Numbered from the stretch's first letter, positions 52,207-61,027 are shown. The stretch is 64,000 bases of DNA from an uncultured Lachnospiraceae bacterium (GCA_910588285.1 CAJUQB010000001.1:1-64000), one strand, 5' to 3'. Translations and numbers: made by a program. The notes: generated by a model not told the origin, from the letters alone.

Positions 52207-53271
52207 ATGGAGATTAGATTTGAAAAAAGAGAGCAGCTAAAGGAGAAGCCGGATCAGACACAGCTGGGCTTTGGCAAATATATGACAGACTATATGTTTG
52301 TGATGGACTGGGAGCAGGACAGAGGCTGGTATGATGCCAGAATTATTCCCCATGGGCCCATTGAGCTAATGCCGGCCTGTGTGACACTGCATTATGCTCA
52401 GGAGACCTTTGAGGGTCTGAAGGCATACCGCAGGGGAGACGGGAGCATCCAGCTGTTCCGTCCGGAGATGAATGCAAGGCGGATGATCGATTCCAACAAG
52501 CGTCTCTGTATGCCGGAATTTCCGGAGGAAATGTTTGTGGAGGCTGTAAAGGCGCTGGTAGAGGTGGAGAAGGACTGGGTTCCCGCAGAGCCGGAGACGT
52601 CTCTGTATATCCGTCCCTTTATGTTTGCAACAGAGTCGGCTCTGGGGGTACATATGGCGTCTGCTTTTAAATTCATGGTAATCTGTTCTCCGGTTGGCGC
52701 ATATTATGCAGAGGGAATAAACCCGGTGAAGATCCTGGTGGAGGATGAGCTGGTGCGCGCCGTGAAGGGCGGAACCGGTTATACCAAGTGCGGCGGCAAC
52801 TATGCGGCATCCATTCTGGGCCAGGTAAAGGCCGAGTCCCAGGGCTGTACCCAGGTGCTGTGGCTGGATGGCGTGGAGCGCAGATACGTGGAAGAGGTAG
52901 GAACCATGAACATCATGTTCAAGATTGAGGGCGAGATCTATACGGCGCCCATCGAGGGAACCGTGCTTCCGGGCGTTACCAGGGATTCCATTATCCGCAT
53001 TTTGAAGGATTGGGGCTACAAGGTACATGAAACGCGGCTTTCTGTGGATGACCTGATGAAGGCCGGCCATGAGGGCAGGCTGGAGGAGGCATTTGGAACC
53101 GGTACGGCAGCTGTGGTATCTCCGGTGGGAGAGTTCGTATATCGGGAGGACTCTGTCGTTGTAAATGAGTTCCGGACCGGCGAGCTGACCAGGAAGCTTT
53201 ATGATTATCTTACAGGAATCCAGTGGGGCAAGGAAGAGGATCCCTATGGCTGGACTGTGAAGGTGTGTTAG
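52207..53271 (+). CDS. ilvE: Branched-chain amino acid aminotransferase
   Basis: 354 aa, class IV PLP aminotransferase. It has HYAQETFEGLKAYR and FRPEMNARRM; the PLP Lys is in the segment KGGTGYTKCGGNYAAS; EEVGTMNIMF and GTGTAAVVSPVG follow. It catalyses the last step of Leu/Ile/Val synthesis. It has its own promoter, so it is not strictly part of the ilvBN transcript. Confidence 0.95.
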   Translation: MEIRFEKREQLKEKPDQTQLGFGKYMTDYMFVMDWEQDRGWYDARIIPHGPIELMPACVTLHYAQETFEGLKAYRRGDGSIQLFRPEMNARRMIDSNKRLCMPEFPEEMFVEAVKALVEVEKDWVPAEPETSLYIRPFMFATESALGVHMASAFKFMVICSPVGAYYAEGINPVKILVEDELVRAVKGGTGYTKCGGNYAASILGQVKAESQGCTQVLWLDGVERRYVEEVGTMNIMFKIEGEIYTAPIEGTVLPGVTRDSIIRILKDWGYKVHETRLSVDDLMKAGHEGRLEEAFGTGTAAVVSPVGEFVYREDSVVVNEFRTGELTRKLYDYLTGIQWGKEEDPYGWTVKVC

Positions 53272-53297
53272 ATTTTTGATTGGATTGTGATGCAGGA

Positions 53298-54290
53298 ATG
53301 AAGGAAAATCCCCGAAAGAGGAAGCAGCAGGCGGCAAATGCAAATAAGAGAGCAGACAATGGAACAGACAGCCTTACCGGTGTGTGGAATGAGGCTTCTG
53401 CCAAAGCCAGAATTACGGCAGGGATGCAGGAGGGCGGCGCTCTGTTTCTGTGTGATATTGACCGCCTAAGACGGATCAATGACCAATGGGGGCATCTGGC
53501 AGGAGATGAATGCCTGAAGCAGATGGCCCAAACCCTGGGATATATGATTCAGCCGGGAGATACCCTGGGCAGGATCGGCGGGGATGAATTTGTGATTTTT
53601 ATGCCTGGCTGCCGTGACCAGCAGAAGGCCCAGGACCTTGCCAGACGCATGGAAGAGCGTTTCCGCCCGGCCAAGGGCAGAGGCGGGGAGGCTGTTTTTT
53701 CCGTGACGTCAGGCTATGCCGTCCGGCAGGCCGGCGACACCTATCAGGCGCTGCTGGAACGGGCGGCAGAGAGGCTTGCAGAGCGCCAGAGGGAGCGCAG
53801 CGGCAGCAGGGAGCAGTCCGGGCGGCAGAAGGATAATTATGGCAGGGACGTCAAGCAGATCCGGCAGGAGCTGATTGAGCAGATCAGCAGGCCGGGAGCC
53901 TTTTGCCAGGATTATGAGACATTTAAGGGAATCTATCGTTTTATTGAACGGGGGATCATGAGGACCGGCCAGAAGGCATGCGTGATTCTGTTCACTGTGG
54001 TGGACGAGGAGGGAAGGAGCGTACTTCTTCATGAGAAGGATGCACTGATGGAGCAGCTGGGTGAGGATATCCGCAAGACACTCCGGATCGGGGATGTGTA
54101 CACTCAGTACAGCAGCAGCCAATATCTGGTGTTGGTGATTGATACCACCGAACAGATGGCGGATATCATTGCGGACCGAGTGCGGGATGCATTTTTGGAG
54201 AGGGCCGGGGACAGCAGCCTTCTGGTCCATCACTGCTACAGGCTCCAGCCGGCAAGGATTCTGGAGGTGGAAGGAGAATACGTGCCATGA
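53298..54290 (+). CDS. GGDEF-domain protein with degenerate second domain
   Basis: 330 aa from ATG 53298, or 336 aa from TTG 53280. The first half is a diguanylate-cyclase domain with DSLTGVWNEASAK and an intact I-G-G-D-E-F. The allosteric R-x-x-D site is not evident. There is no membrane segment or sensory domain. The C-terminal 150 residues contain IRKTLRIGDVYTQYSSSQYLVLV, similar to a GGDEF core but without the motif. The same module ends the next gene. Overlap of four bases (ATGA, 54287) couples the two. Confidence 0.85.
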   Translation: MKENPRKRKQQAANANKRADNGTDSLTGVWNEASAKARITAGMQEGGALFLCDIDRLRRINDQWGHLAGDECLKQMAQTLGYMIQPGDTLGRIGGDEFVIFMPGCRDQQKAQDLARRMEERFRPAKGRGGEAVFSVTSGYAVRQAGDTYQALLERAAERLAERQRERSGSREQSGRQKDNYGRDVKQIRQELIEQISRPGAFCQDYETFKGIYRFIERGIMRTGQKACVILFTVVDEEGRSVLLHEKDALMEQLGEDIRKTLRIGDVYTQYSSSQYLVLVIDTTEQMADIIADRVRDAFLERAGDSSLLVHHCYRLQPARILEVEGEYVP

Positions 54291-55471
54291 CCAAAAAGCT
54301 TACAGTCAGGCTATTTGGCGCATTTGTCGCCCAATATGGGGACGCGGTACTTACCTTCGGGAAGCATGCCAATTCAAAATTCGGACAGCTGTTTCAGATA
54401 CTTATGACAAGGCCGGGGGAGAATTTCAGCAAACGTGCCATTATAGACCGGATTTACGAGATGGGCGAGGTGGAGGATCCCAATGCCAGCTTCAATAATA
54501 CCATGTTCCGTCTCCGCAAATACCTGGAATCGTCGCCCCTTCCCCCAGGGAAGTATCTTGTGATTGAGGATGGGGCTATCCGGTTTGAGGGGCCGGTGGA
54601 GGTTGAATCCGATGCCTGGAGCTTTGAGCAGACGTCGGATGCATTTCTTGAGGAAACAGATACTGCCAGGAAGCTGGAGCTGAGTGAGACTGCCTGCCGG
54701 CTTTACCAGGGAGACCTGCTGCCTCAGCTCTCCAATGAGCTGTGGGTGATTGAGAAGAATCAGCAGTATCAGAAGAAATATTTTCAAATGCTTCGTTTTT
54801 TGCTGGAGCATTTGAAGGATGCGGGAGACTATGTCAGCATTGCCTATTTTTCCCGGCGGGCCATTGAGATTGAGCCCATCGGGGAATGGCTGTCCTGGCA
54901 GATCGACAGCCTGGTTGCCCAGGGCAGGCTCCAGGATGCTTCCCAAGTCTATATGGCGGCCGTGGAGCGGATGGGAGCCATGGGGGATTCTGCGCCAAAG
55001 GGAATGCTGGAGCAGCTTCAGGAGATTGGGCGGCGGATCCAGGCATCCGGCGGCGCCCGGGAGCGGATCACCATGTTTCTGCAGGAGGAAAAGCTGCCTC
55101 AGGGGGCATATTTTTGCTCTCTGCCCGGATTTGTGGAGCAGTACCAGATCTTGAAGCGGATCGAGCGGCGGCAGGCCATTCCCTTTGTGCTGCTGCTGTG
55201 TACCATTCAGAATGCCGACGGCCACCCGGTGGACAGCCAGAAAAAAAGCGAAAAGCAGGGGAAAAAGCTCCAGGAGGCATTCCGGACCAATCTGCGTGCA
55301 GGCGATGTCTATGTGAAATACAATGCAAACCAGTATCTTCTGCTGTGCGTGGGGGCAGAGGTTGAGAATGTGCCGGAGATTGCCTCCCGGATTGACGTGG
55401 ATTTCAGGAAACGGAGCTATGGGCATTATATGATTCATTACCGCCTCCTGGAGAATGTGTCGGTGCTGTAG
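54287..55471 (+). CDS. SARP/BTAD-type transcriptional regulator with degenerate GGDEF-like tail
   Basis: 394 aa. A winged-helix-like start (LTVRLFGAFVAQYGDAVLTF, then LMTRPGENFSKRAII) is followed by a bacterial transcriptional activator domain (WVIEKNQQYQKKYFQMLRFL; helical repeats). The final 110 residues (LRAGDVYVKYNANQYLLLCV) match the last domain of the upstream GGDEF protein. It probably controls genes in response to the partner or to a shared ligand. Targets unknown. Confidence 0.8.
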   Translation: MTKKLTVRLFGAFVAQYGDAVLTFGKHANSKFGQLFQILMTRPGENFSKRAIIDRIYEMGEVEDPNASFNNTMFRLRKYLESSPLPPGKYLVIEDGAIRFEGPVEVESDAWSFEQTSDAFLEETDTARKLELSETACRLYQGDLLPQLSNELWVIEKNQQYQKKYFQMLRFLLEHLKDAGDYVSIAYFSRRAIEIEPIGEWLSWQIDSLVAQGRLQDASQVYMAAVERMGAMGDSAPKGMLEQLQEIGRRIQASGGARERITMFLQEEKLPQGAYFCSLPGFVEQYQILKRIERRQAIPFVLLLCTIQNADGHPVDSQKKSEKQGKKLQEAFRTNLRAGDVYVKYNANQYLLLCVGAEVENVPEIASRIDVDFRKRSYGHYMIHYRLLENVSVL

Positions 55472-55519
55472 GCTGGGTTTTGTCACGTTTTATCTCACGT
55501 TATTTCGCTTGATCCTGCT

Positions 55520-55600
55520 TGATTTTGCTTGATCTTGCTTGATCCTGCTTAATCTTGCTTGATCCTGCTTAATCTTGCTTGATCTGCTTGATCTGATAGA
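55520..55600 (+). repeat. 10-bp tandem repeats (CTTGATCYTG-type)
   Basis: Eight to nine units of CTTGATCCTG, CTTGATTTTG or CTTAATCTTG lie between the BTAD gene and the next gene. The 55472-55663 gap has nothing else except a possible short leader. Confidence 0.85.
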
Positions 55601-55663
55601 AGCAATTCACATTTTCGCTGTTTGTGCATATAGTATTTACAACTGCAAATACATGAGGTGCAT

Positions 55664-56932
55664 ATGCCAAGACAGAGTATACATTATACCCAGACAGAAG
55701 CAGCAGACCGGGGCAGCCTCAGGGTACAGGTGGAGAGCGTCACCGGGGCGTTGCCCATTGAAAATGCCAGGGTTACCATTTCCTACAGCGGAGATCCGGT
55801 AAGCGCCATTGAACAGCTGTCCACAGATGCCTCCGGCCATGCGGAGCAGGTGGAGCTGGCGACGCCTCCCTTGGAGTACAGCATGGAACCGGATCAGCCC
55901 CAGCCCTATGCAGAATATAACGTGCGGGTGGAGGCGGAGGGCTTCCAGCCGGTGGATATTGACGGTGTGGAGGTTTTTGCCGGGGAGACGGCGCTGCAGG
56001 ATGTAAGGCTGCGGCCTCTGGCCAATGTGTCGGAGCCTCTGCGCAATATTGTGATCCCGGCCAATACCCTGTTCGGGGATTATCCGCCCAAGATCGCGGA
56101 GGCAGAGATCAAGCCGGTCAATGAGTCCGGGGAAATCGTCTTAAGCCGTGTGGTGGTGCCGGAATATGTGGTGGTGCATGACGGCGTTCCCAGGGACAGC
56201 ACGGCCCAAGATTACTATGTGCGGTATCGGGATTACATCAAAAATGTGGCCTCCAGCGAGATCTATTCCACCTGGCCGGATGCCACCATTCGGGCGAATA
56301 TCCTTGCGATCATGTCCTTTACCCTGAATCGGGTCTACACGGAATGGTATCGGAACAAGGGGTATGATTTTACCATTACCTCCTCTACTGCATACGACCA
56401 TAAGTGGATATACGGAAGAAATATATTCAGCAATATTTCCCTGATTGTGGATGAAATATTTGCCAATTACCTCTCAAGGCCCAATGTGAAGCAGCCGATT
56501 CTGACCCAGTACTGTGATGGGGAGCGGGTGTCATGCCCGAATTGGATGAGCCAATGGGGCTCCAAATACCTGGGAGATCAGGGAAGTTCTGCCATTGAGA
56601 TCCTGCGTTACTACTATGGCAGCAGCATGTACATCAATGAAGCGGAGGAGATTTCCGGCATCCCGGCCTCCTGGCCCCGGGAGAATCTTGCAGTGGGATC
56701 CAGCGGGGATAAGGTGCGTCAGATCCAGGAGCAGCTGGACCGCATTGCCCAGGTATATTCCGCCATCCCGCGGATTGCGGCAGACGGGAATTACGGGCCG
56801 GCCACAGAGGGGGCTGTGCGGGCGTTCCAGTCTACCTTCGGCCTTCCGGTGACTGGGATTATTGATTATAGGACCTGGTACAAGATATCCGAGCTCTATG
56901 TGGCAATTACAAGAATTGCGGAGCTCTATTAA
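55664..56932 (+). CDS. Peptidoglycan-binding-domain protein with SpoIID/LytB-like central region
   Basis: 422 aa from ATG 55664 behind GAGG. Residues 10-110 look like an Ig/carboxypeptidase-regulatory beta domain (GSLRVQVESVTGALPIENAR). The middle (ATIRANILAIMSFTLNRVYT, TSSTAYDHKWIYG) resembles SpoIID/LytB-type domains. The C-terminus is a PG_binding_1 domain (SSGDKVRQIQEQLDRI, then DGNYGPATEGAVRAFQ). No signal peptide is visible, which is odd for a wall-binding protein and suggests action inside the sporulating mother cell or non-classical export. Confidence 0.8.
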   Translation: MPRQSIHYTQTEAADRGSLRVQVESVTGALPIENARVTISYSGDPVSAIEQLSTDASGHAEQVELATPPLEYSMEPDQPQPYAEYNVRVEAEGFQPVDIDGVEVFAGETALQDVRLRPLANVSEPLRNIVIPANTLFGDYPPKIAEAEIKPVNESGEIVLSRVVVPEYVVVHDGVPRDSTAQDYYVRYRDYIKNVASSEIYSTWPDATIRANILAIMSFTLNRVYTEWYRNKGYDFTITSSTAYDHKWIYGRNIFSNISLIVDEIFANYLSRPNVKQPILTQYCDGERVSCPNWMSQWGSKYLGDQGSSAIEILRYYYGSSMYINEAEEISGIPASWPRENLAVGSSGDKVRQIQEQLDRIAQVYSAIPRIAADGNYGPATEGAVRAFQSTFGLPVTGIIDYRTWYKISELYVAITRIAELY

Positions 56933-56977
56933 CCGAGATGGAGATTAACCGATATCGTATGATATGTTCACAAAAAT

Positions 56978-57001
56978 GGCGGCAGGTGTTATCCTGCCGC
57001 C
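56978..57001 (+). terminator. Terminator after the peptidoglycan-binding gene
   Basis: GGCGGCAGG (56978-56986) pairs with CCTGCCGCC (56993-57001); CTCTTTC follows. Confidence 0.65.
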
Positions 57002-57034
57002 TGCTCTTTCTGCCTATCCCCTCCGCAGCCCGCC

Positions 57035-57080
57035 GATCAGCTCCGCCCGTCGATCGTTCCGCCCGTCGATCGTTCCGCCC
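57035..57080 (+). repeat. 16-bp direct repeat, Pro-rich-looking non-coding
   Basis: CCGCCCGTCGATCGTT occurs twice in tandem, with partial copies on both sides. It lies in the 420-bp gap between the peptidoglycan-binding gene and the HAAS gene. Confidence 0.7.
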
Positions 57081-57206
57081 GCCAGCCTTCCGGAAAACTG
57101 CAGATATGTTCCAAACAGATCAGCGTGGGGTCCGGTTCTGCAACTTAAAAGGAGTGGAAGAAAGGACCATGGGGGCTATTCTCTGCGTTTGTCTCCAGTC
57201 TGGGAA

Positions 57207-57235
57207 TTGAAAAAAGAATTATATTGTGATACAAT
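57207..57235 (+). promoter_or_regulatory. Promoter of the HAAS operon
   Basis: -35 TTGAAA (57207-57212), 17-bp spacer, -10 TACAAT (57230-57235). The leader then contains the 57242-57315 hairpin before the HAAS start. Confidence 0.75.
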
Positions 57236-57241
57236 GAGCAT

Positions 57242-57315
57242 TAGAGCGTGTTTGAAAATTCATTTCCGCTATCTGCGCGCCCTACTTTGCGGTATCAATT
57301 TTCAAACACGTTCTA
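57242..57315. repeat. 19-bp inverted repeat element in the HAAS leader
   Basis: TAGAGCGTGTTTGAAAATT (57242-57260) and AATTTTCAAACACGTTCTA (57297-57315) pair through 19 positions with one G-U. The 36-base loop is GC-rich. It looks like a dispersed small repeat (MITE/REP type). Confidence 0.75.
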
Positions 57316-57351
57316 GCGGGGAGCCATGAGAACAGTATAAAGGAGATTCAT

Positions 57352-57762
57352 ATGACAAGGCAGGAATTCATAGAACAGCTGCGTATTGCACTGCAGGGGA
57401 CGATCCCCCAGGAGAAGATCAACGAGCATCTGGGCTACTATGACAACTATATCATGGAGGAGGCCCGCAAAGGTCGGACAGAAGAGCAGGTGATAGAGCT
57501 GCTGGGAGATCCCAGGCTGATCGCAAAGACGCTGGCAATGACGGATACTTCCGGCAGGGCGGAGGAGACGGGGCGCCAGAGCCAGAAGGAGCAGAAGAGC
57601 GGCTTTCGGTGGAACAGCTGGTATGGAAGAGTCCTGTTCATCATTATTGCAATTTTGCTTGTGGTGGTTGTCGGGCATGTTCTGGCATTTTTGCTGCCCA
57701 TTGTACTGACCATTGTATTAGCTTTGTTCGTGCTATCCTTTTTTCTGGGAAAGAGACGCTAA
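57352..57762 (+). CDS. HAAS/DUF1700-domain membrane protein
   Basis: 136 aa. An N-terminal helical domain (MTRQEFIEQLRIALQG, then YYDNYIMEEARKGRTEEQVI) is followed by two membrane helices. In Firmicutes such proteins usually pair with a PadR regulator; here none is adjacent. The cyclic-nucleotide-binding-like gene follows after 36 bp. Confidence 0.85.
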   Translation: MTRQEFIEQLRIALQGTIPQEKINEHLGYYDNYIMEEARKGRTEEQVIELLGDPRLIAKTLAMTDTSGRAEETGRQSQKEQKSGFRWNSWYGRVLFIIIAILLVVVVGHVLAFLLPIVLTIVLALFVLSFFLGKRR

Positions 57763-57798
57763 AAGGAATCGGAATAATCGGAATAGTTGGAGGTTGGA

Positions 57799-60054
57799 AT
57801 GAAAACAATAACAATAGCGCAAGGAGAGAAGTTTATACAGAAGGGAGATCGGGTGAACAGCCTGTATATGTTGCTTTCGGGAACCGTACGGGGAAGCAAC
57901 CGGAAGGATGCGTGGGATCTGGAGCCGGGGAGCCTGGTAGGCTTTTCCTCCTGCAGCTCGGAGACGTATCTTAGCGATTTTACAGCAATGACAGAGTGCA
58001 AGCTGTATGCCTGGGATTACCACGGGCCAGAGGATTTTGTGAAGATTTTCAAGGAGGATGAGAAATATATCAGCGTATTCGTGATGTCGGCTGTGCGGCA
58101 TACCTTTACGACTCTAAGACGCTTCCGGAATTATTGTCAGCAGGCAAGAAATTATTATGGGTTCCTGACGAAAATGTACGGAGAGTACAGCAAGAGCTGT
58201 GAATCCAGCCGTATTCCCATTCATGAGTTTGGCAAGATGGAGATAGCGGAGCCCTATTCGCCCAAATACCAGATCAGCGATTACATTACCGTATTCTACC
58301 AGCGTTTTTCTTCCATGAATCTTAAGGCCATGGAGGAGTTTTTGAAGCGTGACCTTGCGATGTGCGTAGGGGAGCTCCTCAATGGAGACGTGTGGACCAT
58401 TAAGGCCATGGAGATGATCGCGGACCTGAAGGATTACCTGGAGCTGCAGAAGGAGCTTCTTTTGGATGAGAGCGAAGATGATCTGTACCACCGCTATTTT
58501 GACCTGGCAGTGAAGGTCAGCGACGCGGGGGGAGATATCTCTGCTCTGAAGGAGCAGATTGCGCAGATTCAGAGCTATGCCAGGGAGAGCGGCCTCTATC
58601 ATCCGGAATGGCTGAACCGTATGTTCAGCACCTATGAAAAATATGATTTTACCAAGAGCAGTCAGGCCAATGCCTGGGAGGAGTTCTCCCAGGATGAGGT
58701 GGATTATCTGGAGGAGATTCTCGCGTATGCGGAATATACCGGGGATGCAGCAAAGAATCTGCGGGAAGACCTTAGGGCCTATGGCCAGGTTACGGATAAG
58801 TTTTCCAGCAGCGACGATCTGCGGAGCCTGCGCAAACGGCTGACCAGCGGCTTTTTTGACCTCTATAAAAAGGCGCTTCAGAAGAGCCTGGCAGGGGGGC
58901 CTGTTCCGGCCAGTGTGATGATGCTGTTCAATTTTGGCTTCCTGGATCCCCAGCTGGCAGGAGAGGAGGCCACAAGAGGCCTGCATATGCTCACCGAGAA
59001 GCTGGATCAATGCAATTCCTCCAATATATATACCATTTATGAGTGGCTCTGCAGCATTTACAATGGCAAAAACGAACCCTCCAAAAATGAGTTTGATATG
59101 GACTATCCGGCCTTTTTGGCAGACCAGAAGAAGTCTGGCTCAATTTCTGCCAAGGAGGAGCAGGAGCTTTTGAACGACAAATGGAAAAAGGTGGAATTTG
59201 AGATTGATAATATGTTCATGGCCAACAACCGCATGACTTATGGCAAGATCACCTCCTACTGCCCGGTGCTCTGCGAGGATGATATCATTAATTCCGTAGA
59301 TAACATGCTGGTAACGACGGAAAAGCTCAGGTCTGCCATGAATTATATCAGAGGCATTGATTTCTCCATTTTTTACCGCCAGATTGTATTTTCGGATTCA
59401 GCCCGCGATATTAATATGGAAATGCTGCAAAAGGAAGTACTGCCCATTACCATTCTGATGCCCAATGCCGGGAGCCGCGCCATGATGTGGCAGGAGACCT
59501 CCGGGATCAAGCGTGATACGCCGGCCCGTTTCATCTTCCCCATCATGACAGTGGCAAATATCATGGAGATGATGATCGAGATCGCAGGGCGTTACCGCTG
59601 GGAGATCTGCCGGAAGATTCAGGGCGTACGCTGGAATGATGTGACAGAGCCGTCCCTGACCTCAGAGTACAGTGATTTTATCCAGTATTACCGCAAGAAT
59701 CATGAATTGTCTGCGGATGCCAAGGAGAAGGTGAAGAATGCCCTCCAGAAGTCCAAAAACAATTTCCGCGAGGTATTTGTCAAGGATTACCAGAGCTGGA
59801 TTAATTATGAGGCAAAGGGAAGCTTCCGGGTGAATAAGGTGTCTCGTGATATTTTGTTCCGATACTGCCCCTTCTCCAAGAAGATCCGGCAGGAATTGAA
59901 GATCAATCCCATGTACCGCGATATGTTCGAGAAGTTTGAAATGATGGCAGACCGTGCGGCCAAGCGTCTGGATATGCTCTATGACCGTTATAAGAAAAAG
60001 GGAGGCCAGATTACCAAGGAGCTGCAGGGCAACCGGGATTTTTATAATCTGTAA
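57799..60054 (+). CDS. Large cyclic-nucleotide-binding-like (cupin) domain protein of unknown function
   Basis: 751 aa from ATG 57799, five bases after GGAGG. The first 110 residues match a CRP-type cNMP-binding beta-roll (GEKFIQKGDRVNSLYMLLSG, then WDLEPGSLVGFSS). No phosphate-binding cassette with its Arg is evident and no CRP helix-turn-helix follows. The remaining 640 residues are helical and soluble, with no recognised domain. It is probably a scaffold or sensor protein. Low similarity to known families; strong coding signal throughout. Confidence 0.7.
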   Translation: MKTITIAQGEKFIQKGDRVNSLYMLLSGTVRGSNRKDAWDLEPGSLVGFSSCSSETYLSDFTAMTECKLYAWDYHGPEDFVKIFKEDEKYISVFVMSAVRHTFTTLRRFRNYCQQARNYYGFLTKMYGEYSKSCESSRIPIHEFGKMEIAEPYSPKYQISDYITVFYQRFSSMNLKAMEEFLKRDLAMCVGELLNGDVWTIKAMEMIADLKDYLELQKELLLDESEDDLYHRYFDLAVKVSDAGGDISALKEQIAQIQSYARESGLYHPEWLNRMFSTYEKYDFTKSSQANAWEEFSQDEVDYLEEILAYAEYTGDAAKNLREDLRAYGQVTDKFSSSDDLRSLRKRLTSGFFDLYKKALQKSLAGGPVPASVMMLFNFGFLDPQLAGEEATRGLHMLTEKLDQCNSSNIYTIYEWLCSIYNGKNEPSKNEFDMDYPAFLADQKKSGSISAKEEQELLNDKWKKVEFEIDNMFMANNRMTYGKITSYCPVLCEDDIINSVDNMLVTTEKLRSAMNYIRGIDFSIFYRQIVFSDSARDINMEMLQKEVLPITILMPNAGSRAMMWQETSGIKRDTPARFIFPIMTVANIMEMMIEIAGRYRWEICRKIQGVRWNDVTEPSLTSEYSDFIQYYRKNHELSADAKEKVKNALQKSKNNFREVFVKDYQSWINYEAKGSFRVNKVSRDILFRYCPFSKKIRQELKINPMYRDMFEKFEMMADRAAKRLDMLYDRYKKKGGQITKELQGNRDFYNL

Positions 60055-60083
60055 ATCATAGCCTGTAAATCATAGATAAAAGG

Positions 60084-60118
60084 AAGAAAGACCATTGGGG
60101 GAGCCAATGGTCTTTCTT
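60084..60118 (+). terminator. Strong intrinsic terminator
   Basis: AAGAAAGACCATTGG (60084-60098) pairs perfectly with CCAATGGTCTTTCTT (60104-60118), loop GGGAG. Confidence 0.85.
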
Positions 60119-60318
60119 ATGAGGGGAGTATAAATAATTAATAAGGGGTATAACTTGTAAATGAATCCCGAAAATGCCGAAATTCGATTTACGCTCCAAT
60201 TATAATATATTTTAGAAAAAATTGCAATCAAAAAATCGTTGATTATTTTGAATAAAATATAAAATATTTCAGATAATATTTATGCTGAAAGGCAACAAAT
60301 CTTAGGAGGTAATGAATC

Positions 60319-60546
60319 ATGGCAAAGAATACCAATTCTCAGAACAAGAGCACCAATGCAAACAATTCCCAGAACAGCAATGCGCAGAATACGCATACCC
60401 AGAACAGCTATTCTCAGAACAGCTATTCTCAGAACAGCAACTCCCAGAACAGCAACTCTCAGAACAGCAATACCCAGAACAGCAACTCTCAGAACAGCAC
60501 CCAGAACAAGGCCAGCAACAAGAGCGGAAGCAACTGTAATTATTAG
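60319..60546 (+). CDS. 75-aa Gln-Asn-Ser repeat peptide
   Basis: ATG 60319 lies eight bases after AGGAGG. The product is almost entirely Asn, Gln, Ser and Thr: MAKNTNSQNKSTNANN, then about eight units of the type SQNSNTQN, ending KSGSNCNY. No hydrophobic segment or signal peptide. The encoding DNA is a tandem array of 18-bp CAGAACAGCAAYTCY units. Alternate frames are also open, but only this one has a proper start. It resembles low-complexity spore-coat or SASP-like peptides in composition only; function unknown. Confidence 0.72.
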   Translation: MAKNTNSQNKSTNANNSQNSNAQNTHTQNSYSQNSYSQNSNSQNSNSQNSNTQNSNSQNSTQNKASNKSGSNCNY

Positions 60547-60591
60547 TTGACAAGATGCAAAAATAGAAAAACATCATATGATATGTATAAG

Positions 60592-60626
60592 AACAGATTG
60601 CAGGAATCAACTGCAATCTGTTTTTT
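60592..60626 (+). terminator. Terminator after the Gln-Asn-Ser gene
   Basis: CAGATTGCAG (60594-60603) pairs with CTGCAATCTG (60611-60620), followed by TTTTTT. Confidence 0.92.
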
Positions 60627-60674
60627 CAATAAAAAAAGTGCATTTTTAGAGTGTTCAGGAAAGGAGCAGCGCCC

Positions 60675-60977
60675 ATGAGTGTTCGGGCAATCAGCATCAG
60701 AGAGGTGGAAGGATACCTGCAAAGGCCGGGAACCAGGCTGGTGGATCTGCGCAGCCGGGAAGAGTATGACCAGTACCATTTGGAGGGGGCCATGAATGTT
60801 CCCTATGAGGAGAACTTTCAGCCGGAAGGACGCCTGGAGCATGGCTATCGTTATATTCTGTATTGCGAGCGGGGAGGCGTCAGCCTGAAGGCAGCGCGGC
60901 GGATGAGCGAAAGCGGTTATGAGGTTTTTACGGTAATCGGGGGGATCAAGGCCTGGGAAGATTTATACGGATTTTAA
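60675..60977 (+). CDS. Rhodanese-like sulfurtransferase
   Basis: 100 aa from ATG 60675 behind AAAGGAG. A single rhodanese domain: RLVDLRSREEYDQYHLEGAM and the active-site loop YCERGGVS with the catalytic Cys. It probably handles persulfide sulfur in the cytoplasm. Confidence 0.93.
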   Translation: MSVRAISIREVEGYLQRPGTRLVDLRSREEYDQYHLEGAMNVPYEENFQPEGRLEHGYRYILYCERGGVSLKAARRMSESGYEVFTVIGGIKAWEDLYGF

Positions 60978-61027
60978 GGCTTGACAATAAGAAAAAAAGT
61001 GATTATAATGAACAGCGTAAACAAAAT

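Noticed and set aside
56938..57329. Overlapping open frames of 90-121 codons
   Set aside because: They run through a terminator, tandem repeats and a promoter; composition is not coding-like.
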